Positions 46,576 through 55,246 of a stretch of 64,000 nt of DNA are shown here, in pieces (within the stretch, counting starts at the first letter, position 1; each line of letters opens with the position of its first letter). Under the pieces are notes generated by a model. That model saw only the letters and a list, made by a program, of their open reading frames with translations, did no database searches and was not told where the DNA came from. The DNA is from Robbsia sp. KACC 23696 (GTDB lineage: Bacteria; Pseudomonadota; Gammaproteobacteria; Burkholderiales; Burkholderiaceae): assembly GCF_039852015.1 (NCBI RefSeq), contig NZ_CP156628.1, forward strand, positions 806,001 through 870,000, in the 5' to 3' direction. The translations under genes and the position numbers were made by a program.

Positions 46576-47306
46576 CGACCGATGCGGCGACTGGCGCCGC
46601 ATCCACGTCATCCGGCACCAACGGCGTGGCCACCGCCGCGCCCGCGTCGTCGGCCGATGCCGGCTCGGCTCCGGCATCGAATCTCACCGCCGGAGCCGTA
46701 ACGGAGGCTTCCGGCAGCGTTCCGGCCGTGCCCGGCGTCATAGGCCCGGTCAGCGCCTCGCATACGCATCTGGGCGCACCGGCCCTACCGGTCAGCAGTG
46801 GCACGGCCTCGAGCGTCGTCATCGGCAGTGCGGTACCCTCGATGGGGGCCGGGGCGATGCTCCAGGCGGTCTTCGGTCTGGCCGTCGTCATCGCCCTGGT
46901 CTTCGCCTGCGGCTGGGTCGCCCGCCGACTCGGCCTCAAGCCGTCGATGCGGCGCGGCGGCATCGTCAAGGTGATCGGCTCGGCGGCGCTCGGCGCGCGC
47001 GAACGGGTCGTCGTCGTCGAGGTACGCGATACCTGGCTCGTTCTCGGCGTTGCGGCCGGCAATGTGCGGCGGCTGCATACGATGCCCGCCGCCGATGTCG
47101 ACCGCCATGGGGGCGATGAAACGGGCGCTGCCGCTGGCAGCGAATCGGGCGTCACGCCGCTCCGTGAGGGCACGGTTGTCTCGACTGCGGCGGACGCGGA
47201 CGCGACACACGATGCGCCCCCTTCTTTTCAAACGGCGTTTGCCCGCCAACTGAAAGACCGCCTGCACGGCTTCGGCCGCACCGGCAACCCTGGCGGCAAG
47301 GATTGA
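46572..47306 (+). CDS. fliO: Flagellar biosynthesis protein FliO
   Basis: A 244-residue single-span protein that helps FliP assembly in the export gate. The first 90 residues are Ala/Ser/Thr/Val-rich and apparently periplasmic. The transmembrane helix is at about 95-115 ([20 protein letters not shown]). The FliO core follows ([20 protein letters not shown]). It is longer than the usual 120-150 residues at both ends. Confidence 0.9.
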   Translation: MTTDAATGAASTSSGTNGVATAAPASSADAGSAPASNLTAGAVTEASGSVPAVPGVIGPVSASHTHLGAPALPVSSGTASSVVIGSAVPSMGAGAMLQAVFGLAVVIALVFACGWVARRLGLKPSMRRGGIVKVIGSAALGARERVVVVEVRDTWLVLGVAAGNVRRLHTMPAADVDRHGGDETGAAAGSESGVTPLREGTVVSTAADADATHDAPPSFQTAFARQLKDRLHGFGRTGNPGGKD

Positions 47307-47308
47307 AC

Positions 47309-48208
47309 ATGTCCGCAAGTTTGTTTTTCCGCAGTGTGCTGCAACGCATGCCAAGCCTTTGTCCGACATCGCCGTCAGTCGATGCGCGCGCGTTCGACGA
47401 CACCGCGCGGGACGAGGCGCCGCCGGCACGGCAGACGCGACGCTGTCTGCCGCGCAACCCCGCGGCCTGGCTCGTATTTGCGATCGTGCTGATATTGCTC
47501 GGCGTCGCCACCCATGCGCAGGCGCAGACGGCCACGCTGCCGGCATTGAATAGCACGCCTGGCGCGAACGGCAACACGACGTACTCGCTGTCGGTGCAGA
47601 CGCTGCTGGTTCTGACGATGCTGTCGTTCCTGCCGGCGATGCTGCTGATGATGACCAGTTTCACGCGGATCATCATCGTGCTCTCGCTGCTACGCCAAGC
47701 CATCGGCACGACGACCACGCCGCCTAATCAGGTACTTTTGGGACTGGCGTTGTTCCTGACCTTCTTCGTAATGTCCCCGGTGCTGGACCGCGCCTACCAG
47801 GACGCCTATCAACCGTTTTCGGCAAACCAGATCACCTTCGATCAGGCCTTGCAGCGCGGCGAGGCACCGTTCAAGCAGTTTATGCTGCGACAAACGCGCG
47901 AAACCGACCTCGCCCTCTTTGCCAAGATTGCAAAGGCGCCGCCGATGAACGGTCCCGACGACGTGCCGATGCGTCTATTGCTGCCGGCTTACGCGACGAG
48001 CGAAATCAAGACGGGCTTTCAGATCGGTTTCACGATCTTCATTCCTTTCCTGATCATCGACCTCGTCGTCGCCAGCGTGCTGATGTCGATGGGGATGATG
48101 ATGGTTTCGCCGGCGACGATTTCGCTGCCGTTCAAGTTGATGCTGTTCGTATTGGTGGACGGCTGGAACCTACTGATCGGCTCGCTGGCACAGAGCTTCC
48201 TGACCTGA
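47309..48208 (+). CDS. fliP: Flagellar export gate protein FliP
   Basis: A 299-residue core of the type III export gate. A signal-like helix ([20 protein letters not shown]) sits only at about 50-70, after an unusual polar N-terminal extension. The conserved core includes [40 protein letters not shown] and the last helices. AAGGA six bases before ATG 47309 argues for this long form. A TTG at 47303 is less likely. Confidence 0.96.
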   Translation: MSASLFFRSVLQRMPSLCPTSPSVDARAFDDTARDEAPPARQTRRCLPRNPAAWLVFAIVLILLGVATHAQAQTATLPALNSTPGANGNTTYSLSVQTLLVLTMLSFLPAMLLMMTSFTRIIIVLSLLRQAIGTTTTPPNQVLLGLALFLTFFVMSPVLDRAYQDAYQPFSANQITFDQALQRGEAPFKQFMLRQTRETDLALFAKIAKAPPMNGPDDVPMRLLLPAYATSEIKTGFQIGFTIFIPFLIIDLVVASVLMSMGMMMVSPATISLPFKLMLFVLVDGWNLLIGSLAQSFLT

Positions 48209-48224
48209 ACCGGAGTGCACCGCG

Positions 48225-48494
48225 ATGACCCCGGAAACCGTGATGACGATGGCGCACCAGGCAATGCAGATTGCGCTGCTGCTGGCCGCGCCACTGCTGC
48301 TGGTCGCGCTCGTCGTCGGTCTCGTCGTCAGCCTGTTTCAGGCGGCCACACAGATCAATGAATCGACGCTGTCCTTCATCCCGAAGCTACTTGCCGTCTT
48401 CGTCGCCCTCGTGATCGCCGGTCCCTGGATGCTGAATACGATGCTGGACTACATGCGTTCGATTCTGACCGGCATCCCCGGCATGATCGGCTGA
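48225..48494 (+). CDS. fliQ: Flagellar export gate protein FliQ
   Basis: An 89-residue protein with two transmembrane helices and the motif LFQAATQINESTLSFIPKL, diagnostic for FliQ. Four copies join FliP5 and FliR1 in the gate. It starts 16 bp after fliP and its last base is the first base of fliR. Confidence 0.98.
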   Translation: MTPETVMTMAHQAMQIALLLAAPLLLVALVVGLVVSLFQAATQINESTLSFIPKLLAVFVALVIAGPWMLNTMLDYMRSILTGIPGMIG

Positions 48495-49294
48495 TGATCA
48501 CCGTCACGTACGCGCAGTTGCAAGCGTGGATGGGCATGTTCATCTGGCCGTTCGCACGTTTTCTGGCGCTGATCACCACGGCGCCGGTTCTCAGCGACAA
48601 CGTCATCCCCGTGCGCGTCAAAGTGGCGTTGGCCGGCTTACTGGCCATCCTGGTGGCACCGACGCTCGGGCCGCTGCCGCAAGTGCCCATCGGCAGCGGC
48701 GCCGGCTTATGGACCTTGGGCGAGCAGATCATCATCGGCGGTTCGATCGGCATGGCGATGCGCATCGTGTTTGCGTCGGTACAGGCCGCCGGGGAATTCG
48801 CCGGTTTGCAAATGGGCTTGTCTTTTGCACAGCTGATCGCGCCCGGATCCGACGGCTCGACGCTGGCGTTGTCGCGCCTGCTCGACATCATCGCGATGCT
48901 GGTGTTCCTGTCGATCAATGGGCATCTGCAACTGATCGCCACGCTGGCCGACACGTTCCAGACGCTGCCGATCCGCGCCAACAGCGTCGGGCTGCTCGCC
49001 ACGGCGTCGCACTGGCGTATTCTCGCCGAATGGGGCAGCGTCGTCTTCTGGGCCGGCCTGATGTTGTCGTTGCCGATCGTCGCGGCGCTACTGATCGCCA
49101 ATATCGCGCTCGGCATCTTGAACCGCGCAGCGCCGCAGATCGGGATCTACCAGGTCGGCTTCGCCATCACGCTGACGACCGGTTTTCTGGTGTTGCAGCT
49201 GATTTTGCCGAATGCGGCGCCGTTCATCCTACGGCTTTTCAACATGGGGATGGGAACGATCAGCCATCTGACGGGCGCGGAAGGGATGCAGTGA
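48494..49294 (+). CDS. fliR: Flagellar export gate protein FliR
   Basis: A 266-residue polytopic membrane protein completing the FliPQR gate. Recognised by FIWPFARFLALITTAPVLSD, FAGLQMGLSFAQLIAP and NRAAPQIGIYQVGFAITLTT. It overlaps fliQ by one base. Its last 35 bp overlap tail-to-tail with the end of the convergent histidine kinase gene. Confidence 0.97.
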   Translation: MITVTYAQLQAWMGMFIWPFARFLALITTAPVLSDNVIPVRVKVALAGLLAILVAPTLGPLPQVPIGSGAGLWTLGEQIIIGGSIGMAMRIVFASVQAAGEFAGLQMGLSFAQLIAPGSDGSTLALSRLLDIIAMLVFLSINGHLQLIATLADTFQTLPIRANSVGLLATASHWRILAEWGSVVFWAGLMLSLPIVAALLIANIALGILNRAAPQIGIYQVGFAITLTTGFLVLQLILPNAAPFILRLFNMGMGTISHLTGAEGMQ

Positions 49295-50690
49295 CGGCCA
49301 GCGGAAACCGGACGGTCACGACGAAGCCCGAACGATCGGCGCGATTGTAGGCATTGACGCTCGCCTGATGACGCGCGGCGATATGCTGAACGATGGCCAA
49401 GCCGAGCCCGCTGCCTTGCGCACGTGTCGTGCGGCCACGATAGAAGCGGTCGAAAATCCGGGGAAGCTCCGCCTCGGGCACGCCGGGCCCGGTATCGCGT
49501 ACCGTCAATGTCACCCCATTCGTGCCGTCGGCGGCGAGCGCGACGATCACGTCCACCTCGCCGCCGACGTCCGTATGACGAATCGCATTGTCGATCAAAT
49601 TGGTCAGCAACATCGCCAGGCCATGCCGGTCGCCATCCAGCGTCGCGGCCAATCCGTCGTCCTGCAACGCGATCAAACCGAGATCGATGCCCCGCCCTTC
49701 CGCCAGCACCGATAGATCGGCGACCACCTGTTCCGCCACGTCGCGCAAATCGAATACGCGTGAGGGCACCGGCGAAATCGCATCCTCGCGGGCCATCGAC
49801 AGTAATTGCTGCGCCACATGGATGATCCGGTTCAGGCGCGCCTCCAGTCCTTGCAGCAGTGCGCGCGTGGCTTGATCCTGCGGCGTCGGAGCAGCACGCA
49901 GCGCCTTATCGGTGAATTCGCCGATCGCGCGTTGCATCTCGACTTTCAAAGCGGTCAGCGGCGTGCGCAGCTCATGGGCGGCATCGGCGACAAACACCCG
50001 CTGCGCGGCCGACGCCTCGTCCAGTCGCTTGAAAAGGGCATTCAGCGCATCCACCATCGGTCGGACTTCCATTGGCACCTGAAGGTCGTCGTGGGGCGCA
50101 CCAAGGGGCTTCAAGGACGTCAGCGAACGCTGCGCCAGCGCTTCGGACACGGCAGCAAGCGGCAGCAGGCCGCGGCGTACGATCACGAGAATCAAGATGA
50201 TCGTGAAGGGGAACCACAGCAGAATCGGCCAGGACGAGCGCAATGCCAGGTGCAAAGCCAGGCGGTCACGAACTTCGATAGGCTGCGCGACCTGAACGAA
50301 ACGCTTCGCCGGCCCGTTCATTTCGTCGAGTCCGAACACCCGCCAATGCCGCTCCTCACGCTCGATCTGGTGGAAACCGGCCGCCAGACGCGGTAGCGCG
50401 CCATTGGGGCTGGGCGCGTACATGGCGCGGCCCTGCGCATCCCAGGCCTGTATGACGATCGCATCGTCGGAAATGCCGCCCATATCTTGCGCCGGCAGTT
50501 CGGCAATGGGGCCAGCCGTGTCGCTAAGACTGCGAACGGGCAAGGACGTGGCCACGGTCTGCAATTCGTAGTCGAACAGCTCGGCGGCTTCCTCCCGCAG
50601 CGCGAAAAAGATCCCGTACGCCGCGCCGCCGCAGCTCAATGTCAAGCCGATCACGAGCGCAGTCAGCAACCAACGTCGAATGGACGTCAC
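49260..50690 (-). CDS. Membrane sensor histidine kinase (QseC/TctE-like)
   Basis: A 476-residue kinase with two transmembrane helices at about 8-30 and 154-173, enclosing a 120-residue periplasmic sensor. His239 lies in VADAAHELRTPLTALKVEMQ. The ATPase domain has TNLIDNAIRHTDVGG, DTGPGVPEAELPRIFDRFYR and GSGLGLAIVQHIAARHQ. The start is GTG 50690, overlapping the regulator stop (GTGA); the upstream frame is the regulator read out of register. It overlaps fliR by 35 bp at the 3' end. The ligand is unknown. Confidence 0.93.
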   Translation of the reverse strand: MTSIRRWLLTALVIGLTLSCGGAAYGIFFALREEAAELFDYELQTVATSLPVRSLSDTAGPIAELPAQDMGGISDDAIVIQAWDAQGRAMYAPSPNGALPRLAAGFHQIEREERHWRVFGLDEMNGPAKRFVQVAQPIEVRDRLALHLALRSSWPILLWFPFTIILILVIVRRGLLPLAAVSEALAQRSLTSLKPLGAPHDDLQVPMEVRPMVDALNALFKRLDEASAAQRVFVADAAHELRTPLTALKVEMQRAIGEFTDKALRAAPTPQDQATRALLQGLEARLNRIIHVAQQLLSMAREDAISPVPSRVFDLRDVAEQVVADLSVLAEGRGIDLGLIALQDDGLAATLDGDRHGLAMLLTNLIDNAIRHTDVGGEVDVIVALAADGTNGVTLTVRDTGPGVPEAELPRIFDRFYRGRTTRAQGSGLGLAIVQHIAARHQASVNAYNRADRSGFVVTVRFPLAVTASLPRPSDG

Positions 50691-51349
50691 GTGAGCGCCT
50701 TCAAACGATAGCCGACGCCCCGGACCGTGACGATCTGATCGGCACCGAGCTTGCGCCTGAGGGAGTGGACGTGGACCTCGATGGCATTGCTGCCGATCTC
50801 CTTGCCCCAACCGTACAGTTTTTCCTCGAGCTGATCGCGGCGAAACACGCGGGTGGGCTCTTCGATCAAGGCATGGAGCAAGGCAAACTCGCGTGGCACC
50901 AGCGCGACGATCTTGTCGGACAAGCGGACTTCGTGCGCCGCCGGGTCGAGGACCAGGCTGCCGTGCTGATAAAGCGGCTGGCTCTGCCCGGTACGCCGCC
51001 GCAGCAAGGCGCGCACACGGGCACCCAATTCGTTCAGATCGAACGGCTTCAGCAGATAGTCGTCGGCGCCGGAGTCAAGGCCGAGAATGCGGTCTTCCAC
51101 CGCGTCGCGCGCTGTGAGGATGATTACGGCGCCGCCGAAACCGTCGCGGCGCCACGACTGCAATAAGGCCAGGCCGTCGCCGTCCGGGAGGCCGAGATCC
51201 AGCAACACCAGATCGTATTCGTGCGTGGCAACCGATAATTTCGCATCGCGCGCATTGCGCACGTTGTCCACGGCATAGCCATGCTGCGCCATCGCCCGTT
51301 GCACGGACTCCGCAATCATCTCGTCATCTTCCACCAGCAACAAACGCAT
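50687..51349 (-). CDS. OmpR-family response regulator (QseB/TctD-like)
   Basis: A 220-residue regulator. The receiver has Asp8, Asp9 and phosphoacceptor Asp51 (LLDLGLPDGDG) and Lys in YLLKPFDLNEL. The winged-helix domain (about 125-218) ends with HVHSLRRKLGADQIVTVRGV. It is cotranscribed with the kinase by a GTGA overlap. Lying between the fli and flg blocks it may control motility, as QseBC does in other bacteria; this is inferred from position and family only. Confidence 0.95.
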   Translation of the reverse strand: MRLLLVEDDEMIAESVQRAMAQHGYAVDNVRNARDAKLSVATHEYDLVLLDLGLPDGDGLALLQSWRRDGFGGAVIILTARDAVEDRILGLDSGADDYLLKPFDLNELGARVRALLRRRTGQSQPLYQHGSLVLDPAAHEVRLSDKIVALVPREFALLHALIEEPTRVFRRDQLEEKLYGWGKEIGSNAIEVHVHSLRRKLGADQIVTVRGVGYRLKALT

Positions 51350-51485
51350 TGCGACTTCTCCCGACCTCGCCTCTCACAGCGTGCATCGTAGCGCAACGTG
51401 GCTTAGGGGACGCTGAACGGGCCGGTAGCCCCGGGGGCAGTCGGACCTCAAGGACAGAGTGGCACCTCAATCGAGAAACATATAT

Positions 51486-51548
51486 TTTGTGTCCCTCGGG
51501 CTACAAAATATGCCATATAGGTCATTTTTGTAGCCCTTGAGAGACAAA
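51486..51548. repeat. AT-rich 23-bp imperfect inverted repeat
   Basis: The left arm 51486-51508 and right arm 51526-51548 match at 19 of 23 positions, including the perfect inner GGGCTACAAAA/TTTTGTAGCCC, around a 17-base AT-rich loop. It lies between flgL and the response regulator, 137 bp upstream of the regulator start. It could be an operator, a terminator for flgL or a mobile-element remnant. No T-run in the flgL sense. Confidence 0.6.
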
Positions 51549-51607
51549 TTGGTGACGCGTCATAAGGCGAAGCAGCGCGGCAAACTATTCGCCGCACCTA
51601 TCCGCCC

Positions 51608-52831
51608 TTATTTGATCAGATCGAACAGCGACAGATTCTGCACCTGCATGAACGTCTTCTCCGCCGCCGTCAGCGAGTTCTGCAGCTCGCTGAACTTGCT
51701 GTAGGTCGAGACGAAATCCGAACCGGTCAGGTCGTTCAACTGCGTCTGGTATTGGGTATTGCTATCGGAATTCTGCGTGCTGAGCGTCGAGACTTCCTGC
51801 TCGCGCGCGCCTACTCCGGCCTGGATCGTCAGCACATTGTCGAGCGCGTTCGACATCTTCTCGTTGGCCGTGGTCAAGGCGTTCGCCAGCCGCGCATTCC
51901 CTTCCGAGCCCGGCGTCGCACTCCGAATCGTCTTCGCCATTTGCGTCAAGGTGCCGAAGAGATCCATGCCCGCCGCCTGCGGGCTTTGCAGATGCACCTT
52001 GTCGCCCGGATTCGGCGTGCCGTTGATCGTCACGCTCTGTCCGCCGAACACGAGCGCCGTACCGGTCTCGAAAGGCTGGTCCTTTGCAATATCCGCGTTC
52101 GTCGTGTCGTCGTGAATCGTATAGTGCAGGCCGCCGTCCTTGCTCTTCGCGAAACCGATCGTGAAGTCGTCGTTATACGACGGATCGTTCATATTGCGCG
52201 ACGAAATCGGCGACACCAGTGCATTGCCGGTGTTCTCCGCCGGCGCCGAGATGACGCGCGACGCGCCCACGCCTACGCGCTGGAAAATATTGCTACCGAT
52301 ATTGCCGATGGCGATCTGGCGCGTATCGGTCACCTGCACCGCACGCTGCCCCTGACTGCCCATATAGACGCCGGCCCCATGCGCGTCCGTCACAAACGGT
52401 GCCGAGCCGGTGTTATACCCGCCAAACAAAAAATTGCCCTGGCTGTCCGTCGTATTCGCCGCACCCAACAACTGGTCACGCACCGATTCGAGCTGGGTCG
52501 CCAAAGCGCCGCGGGACGTCTTGTCCAACGTCGTATCGCCGGCGTTGATCAGAATGGTCTGCGCTTGCTGCACCAGCGTCGTCACATTGCTGAGCGTGTT
52601 GTCTTCCAGCTGCAACTGCGACTTCGCCGTTTCCAGATTGCCTGCATATTGCGACAGCTTTGCCGTCGATTCCGTCATGCGTACCGCCGATGCCGCGGCC
52701 ACCGGATCGTCCGCGGCCGTGGCAACGCGCTTGCCGCTGGAGATCTGCCGTTGCAGATCCGTCAGCGACTTCTGTTGATTGTCGATCGTGTCGAGGCTGT
52801 TCGAATACAGCGTGTTCGTCGCGATACGCAT
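51608..52831 (-). CDS. flgL: Flagellar hook-associated protein 3 FlgL
   Basis: A 407-residue junction protein between hook and filament. It is flagellin-like at both ends: N-terminal DLQRQISSGKRVATAADDPV and C-terminal heptad helices ending VQNLSLFDLIK. The middle is variable. It lies 87 bp after flgK and is probably transcribed from the sigma-28 promoter upstream of flgK. The ribosome-binding site is weak. Confidence 0.96.
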   Translation of the reverse strand: MRIATNTLYSNSLDTIDNQQKSLTDLQRQISSGKRVATAADDPVAAASAVRMTESTAKLSQYAGNLETAKSQLQLEDNTLSNVTTLVQQAQTILINAGDTTLDKTSRGALATQLESVRDQLLGAANTTDSQGNFLFGGYNTGSAPFVTDAHGAGVYMGSQGQRAVQVTDTRQIAIGNIGSNIFQRVGVGASRVISAPAENTGNALVSPISSRNMNDPSYNDDFTIGFAKSKDGGLHYTIHDDTTNADIAKDQPFETGTALVFGGQSVTINGTPNPGDKVHLQSPQAAGMDLFGTLTQMAKTIRSATPGSEGNARLANALTTANEKMSNALDNVLTIQAGVGAREQEVSTLSTQNSDSNTQYQTQLNDLTGSDFVSTYSKFSELQNSLTAAEKTFMQVQNLSLFDLIK

Positions 52832-52918
52832 GGTTGGTTCTCACTGCCCGCCATCGCGGGCTTGCTTGCGATCAAAATCGTTCCGTTACCGCGTGCTTCG
52901 GGGCGGCGTGCCGGCCCC

Positions 52919-54907
52919 TTAGCGCGCCAGATCCAGGATCGTCTGGAACAGCGTCTCCGATGTCGAGATCACTTTGCTGTTCGCCTGGTACATCTGCTGA
53001 TACTGCATCAGGTTGGCCGCTTCCTCGTCGAGGTTTACGCCCGATACTTCCTGCTGCTGCGACTTCAACTGCGTCACCAATGTTTCCTGCGTCGTATGGG
53101 CGATCGACGTCTGCGATGCCAGCGAACCGACCTGACCGACATAGTCGGCATACCCGCGCGTCAAGGTATCGCCATTGACCAGATTCGCATTCTGCAAATT
53201 GCCCATCTTGACGATATTGCTGCCATCGCCACTGAGCGCCGAATTACGGTTCACGCTGAACGTGTCGCCGGCGCGCGGCGTGCCGTTCACCTGCATCTGC
53301 ATGCCACCGAAATCCAGTACCGAGCCCGGCACGAACGGCACATTGTCCGCCGGTGCCTTGAACGTCCGCTTTTGGTCCGTGCTACCGGCACCGCCGGGCA
53401 CCGTCACCGTGACATCGGCGTCCTTCGGAAAGCCGGACAACGTGGCGACACTGGCCCCGGTCCGCGGGTCCGTTTTGGCATCCACCGTCAGCTTGACGTC
53501 GGGCGCCGGACGACCGTTGAGCCCCTCGAGGCCCTTCAAGGCGATCGCACCGGTCCCACGGTTGCCCGTGGCCGCCGATGTCACCACCGATTGCCCCGCC
53601 GCAATCGCGCTGCCTTCCGTGGTCGCCATTTGCAACTGCGTGCCGGACGAACGGGTCGGCACGATCTTGAACGAATCGCCGGCCGCCATCGGTCCGTGCA
53701 ACTTGTATTCGACGCCATCCACCGTCGCCGGCCAATTACTGACCTGCGTCTGCGTCCCGGTGCGGACGTTGCTCAAGGTGTAATCGCGGCCGTCGTACGA
53801 CAAGATATAGTCGTCACCGGTCAGTTTGCTGGTGTCGCCGAACGCCGCATCCAACGTGGCCGCGCTGTGGTTGTGCTCGTTCGCGGTCACCGTCGGCTTG
53901 TTCAGATCGAACAACGCGCGGCCCGGATGGCCGGTCATATCGACGCCCTGGGCATTCTGTTGATTGATGCCCCCCGCGAACGCGGTCGCAACCCGGCCCA
54001 ACTGGCTCTGCGCCGGGTCCAGCATCTGCGAACGGAACGTCAACAAACCGCCCAGCTTCCCGCCGGTCAGCGTGCTTTCATTGAGATAGCCGGGTTTGCC
54101 GCCTTCGTTATCCGCGCCGACCGCGCCACGATAGCCGATCGTCAGTTCCGATACGTCCGTTGGCGATCGCACCGCCGACAGTGCGAAGGTTTGCGAACCC
54201 AGCACCAGCGGCTGACCAGTGCCCGTGAAAATGCTGTAGGAACCGTCGGACTGCGTGGTCATGTTCACGTTGACCAGCTTGCCGAGGTTGGCAAACTGCT
54301 TGTCGCGCTCATCCAGCAGCGAGTTCGGCGGCTGGCCTTTCGCGCTTTCGGCGGTGATCTGCCGGTTCAGCGTGGCGATGGACGACGCGGCGCGGTTGAT
54401 CTGCGACACAGTGTCGTCGATCTGCGAATTGACACTCGCCCGCTGGACGTCCATCTGCTCCGCGGTCTGATGCACGGCATTCACGACCGCCTGCGCACTG
54501 CCCATCATCGCGCTGCGCAGCGCGGTATCGGACGGACTGCCGGACAGCGCCTGCGCCGAGGCGAAGAAGCCGCTCATCGTATTCGAGATACCGTTCGACG
54601 GATCGCCGACCAGCGCATTCAGCGACTTCGCCTCGGTGTTGTACGTTTCCAACGCGCTGCTTTGAGATTGCGCGGCGTCCAGACGTGACGACAGCGCGTC
54701 ACTGTAATTCCGTTTGACGGTCTCGACGTCGACCCCGGTACCGACGAATCCGCCACCCGTGTAGATGCTGAACGACGGCTTCAGCAACACCTGCTGCCGG
54801 CTGTATCCCGGCGTGGAGGCATTGCTGATGTTCTGACCCGTCGTGGTCAGGCCGTATTGCGCGGCATCAATGCCGCTCAATCCGATATTGGAGAGTGAAT
54901 TACTCAT
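52919..54907 (-). CDS. flgK: Flagellar hook-associated protein 1 FlgK
   Basis: A 662-residue hook-filament junction protein. The N-terminal rod-like motif GLTTTGQNISNASTPGYSRQ and the C-terminal GVNLDEEAANLMQYQQMYQA are diagnostic. Four to five beta-rich domains in the middle form the outer part. ATG 54907 gives the usual start MSNSLSNIGLSGIDAAQYGL; the frame is open to 54949. A sigma-28 promoter lies at 55208-55234, about 300 bp upstream, immediately after flgJ. Confidence 0.97.
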   Translation of the reverse strand: MSNSLSNIGLSGIDAAQYGLTTTGQNISNASTPGYSRQQVLLKPSFSIYTGGGFVGTGVDVETVKRNYSDALSSRLDAAQSQSSALETYNTEAKSLNALVGDPSNGISNTMSGFFASAQALSGSPSDTALRSAMMGSAQAVVNAVHQTAEQMDVQRASVNSQIDDTVSQINRAASSIATLNRQITAESAKGQPPNSLLDERDKQFANLGKLVNVNMTTQSDGSYSIFTGTGQPLVLGSQTFALSAVRSPTDVSELTIGYRGAVGADNEGGKPGYLNESTLTGGKLGGLLTFRSQMLDPAQSQLGRVATAFAGGINQQNAQGVDMTGHPGRALFDLNKPTVTANEHNHSAATLDAAFGDTSKLTGDDYILSYDGRDYTLSNVRTGTQTQVSNWPATVDGVEYKLHGPMAAGDSFKIVPTRSSGTQLQMATTEGSAIAAGQSVVTSAATGNRGTGAIALKGLEGLNGRPAPDVKLTVDAKTDPRTGASVATLSGFPKDADVTVTVPGGAGSTDQKRTFKAPADNVPFVPGSVLDFGGMQMQVNGTPRAGDTFSVNRNSALSGDGSNIVKMGNLQNANLVNGDTLTRGYADYVGQVGSLASQTSIAHTTQETLVTQLKSQQQEVSGVNLDEEAANLMQYQQMYQANSKVISTSETLFQTILDLAR

Positions 54908-55207
54908 CGATCCGTCCCGCGCCGCCTTCGGATAGTACTGTCGCCGCATCCCGGAACCCGGTGGCGGGCTATCCCGCTACCGCTCCGTTCCACGTTCCGC
55001 TGCCTATCCATCCGCCGCGCCGCCGTGCGCCGTCCTTCGTTGTCCTTCGCCGCCCTCCCGCATCCGTCCTGGATGGCAAGGGCATCGCCGTTGTGTGACC
55101 GTCGGATGCCTCCCGGCCCTGTCGTGTTTTTCGTCCCTGCTGTCGCTTTCGCGCCGAAACGCGTGACGCCCGTGACGAAGACTGACGACTCGACGGGCTC
55201 ACCACTG

Positions 55208-55234
55208 TTATCGGCGGTGGCGAGCCGAACTTGA
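55208..55234 (-). promoter_or_regulatory. Sigma-28 promoter of flgKL
   Basis: On the minus strand TCAA, 15 bases, GCCGATAA: an exact -10 and a -35 identical to that of fliC. It is the best sigma-28 match in the window. It sits 13 bp past the flgJ stop and gives a leader of about 295 nt before flgK; 54908-55207 holds nothing else I can support. Confidence 0.88.
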
Positions 55235-55246
55235 GGGAAATTTTCG

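Noticed and set aside
51752-54688. 978-codon open frame opposite flgL and flgK
   Set aside because: Arg/His/Ala-rich, no ribosome-binding site and no family-like motif; the opposite strand clearly encodes FlgL and FlgK.
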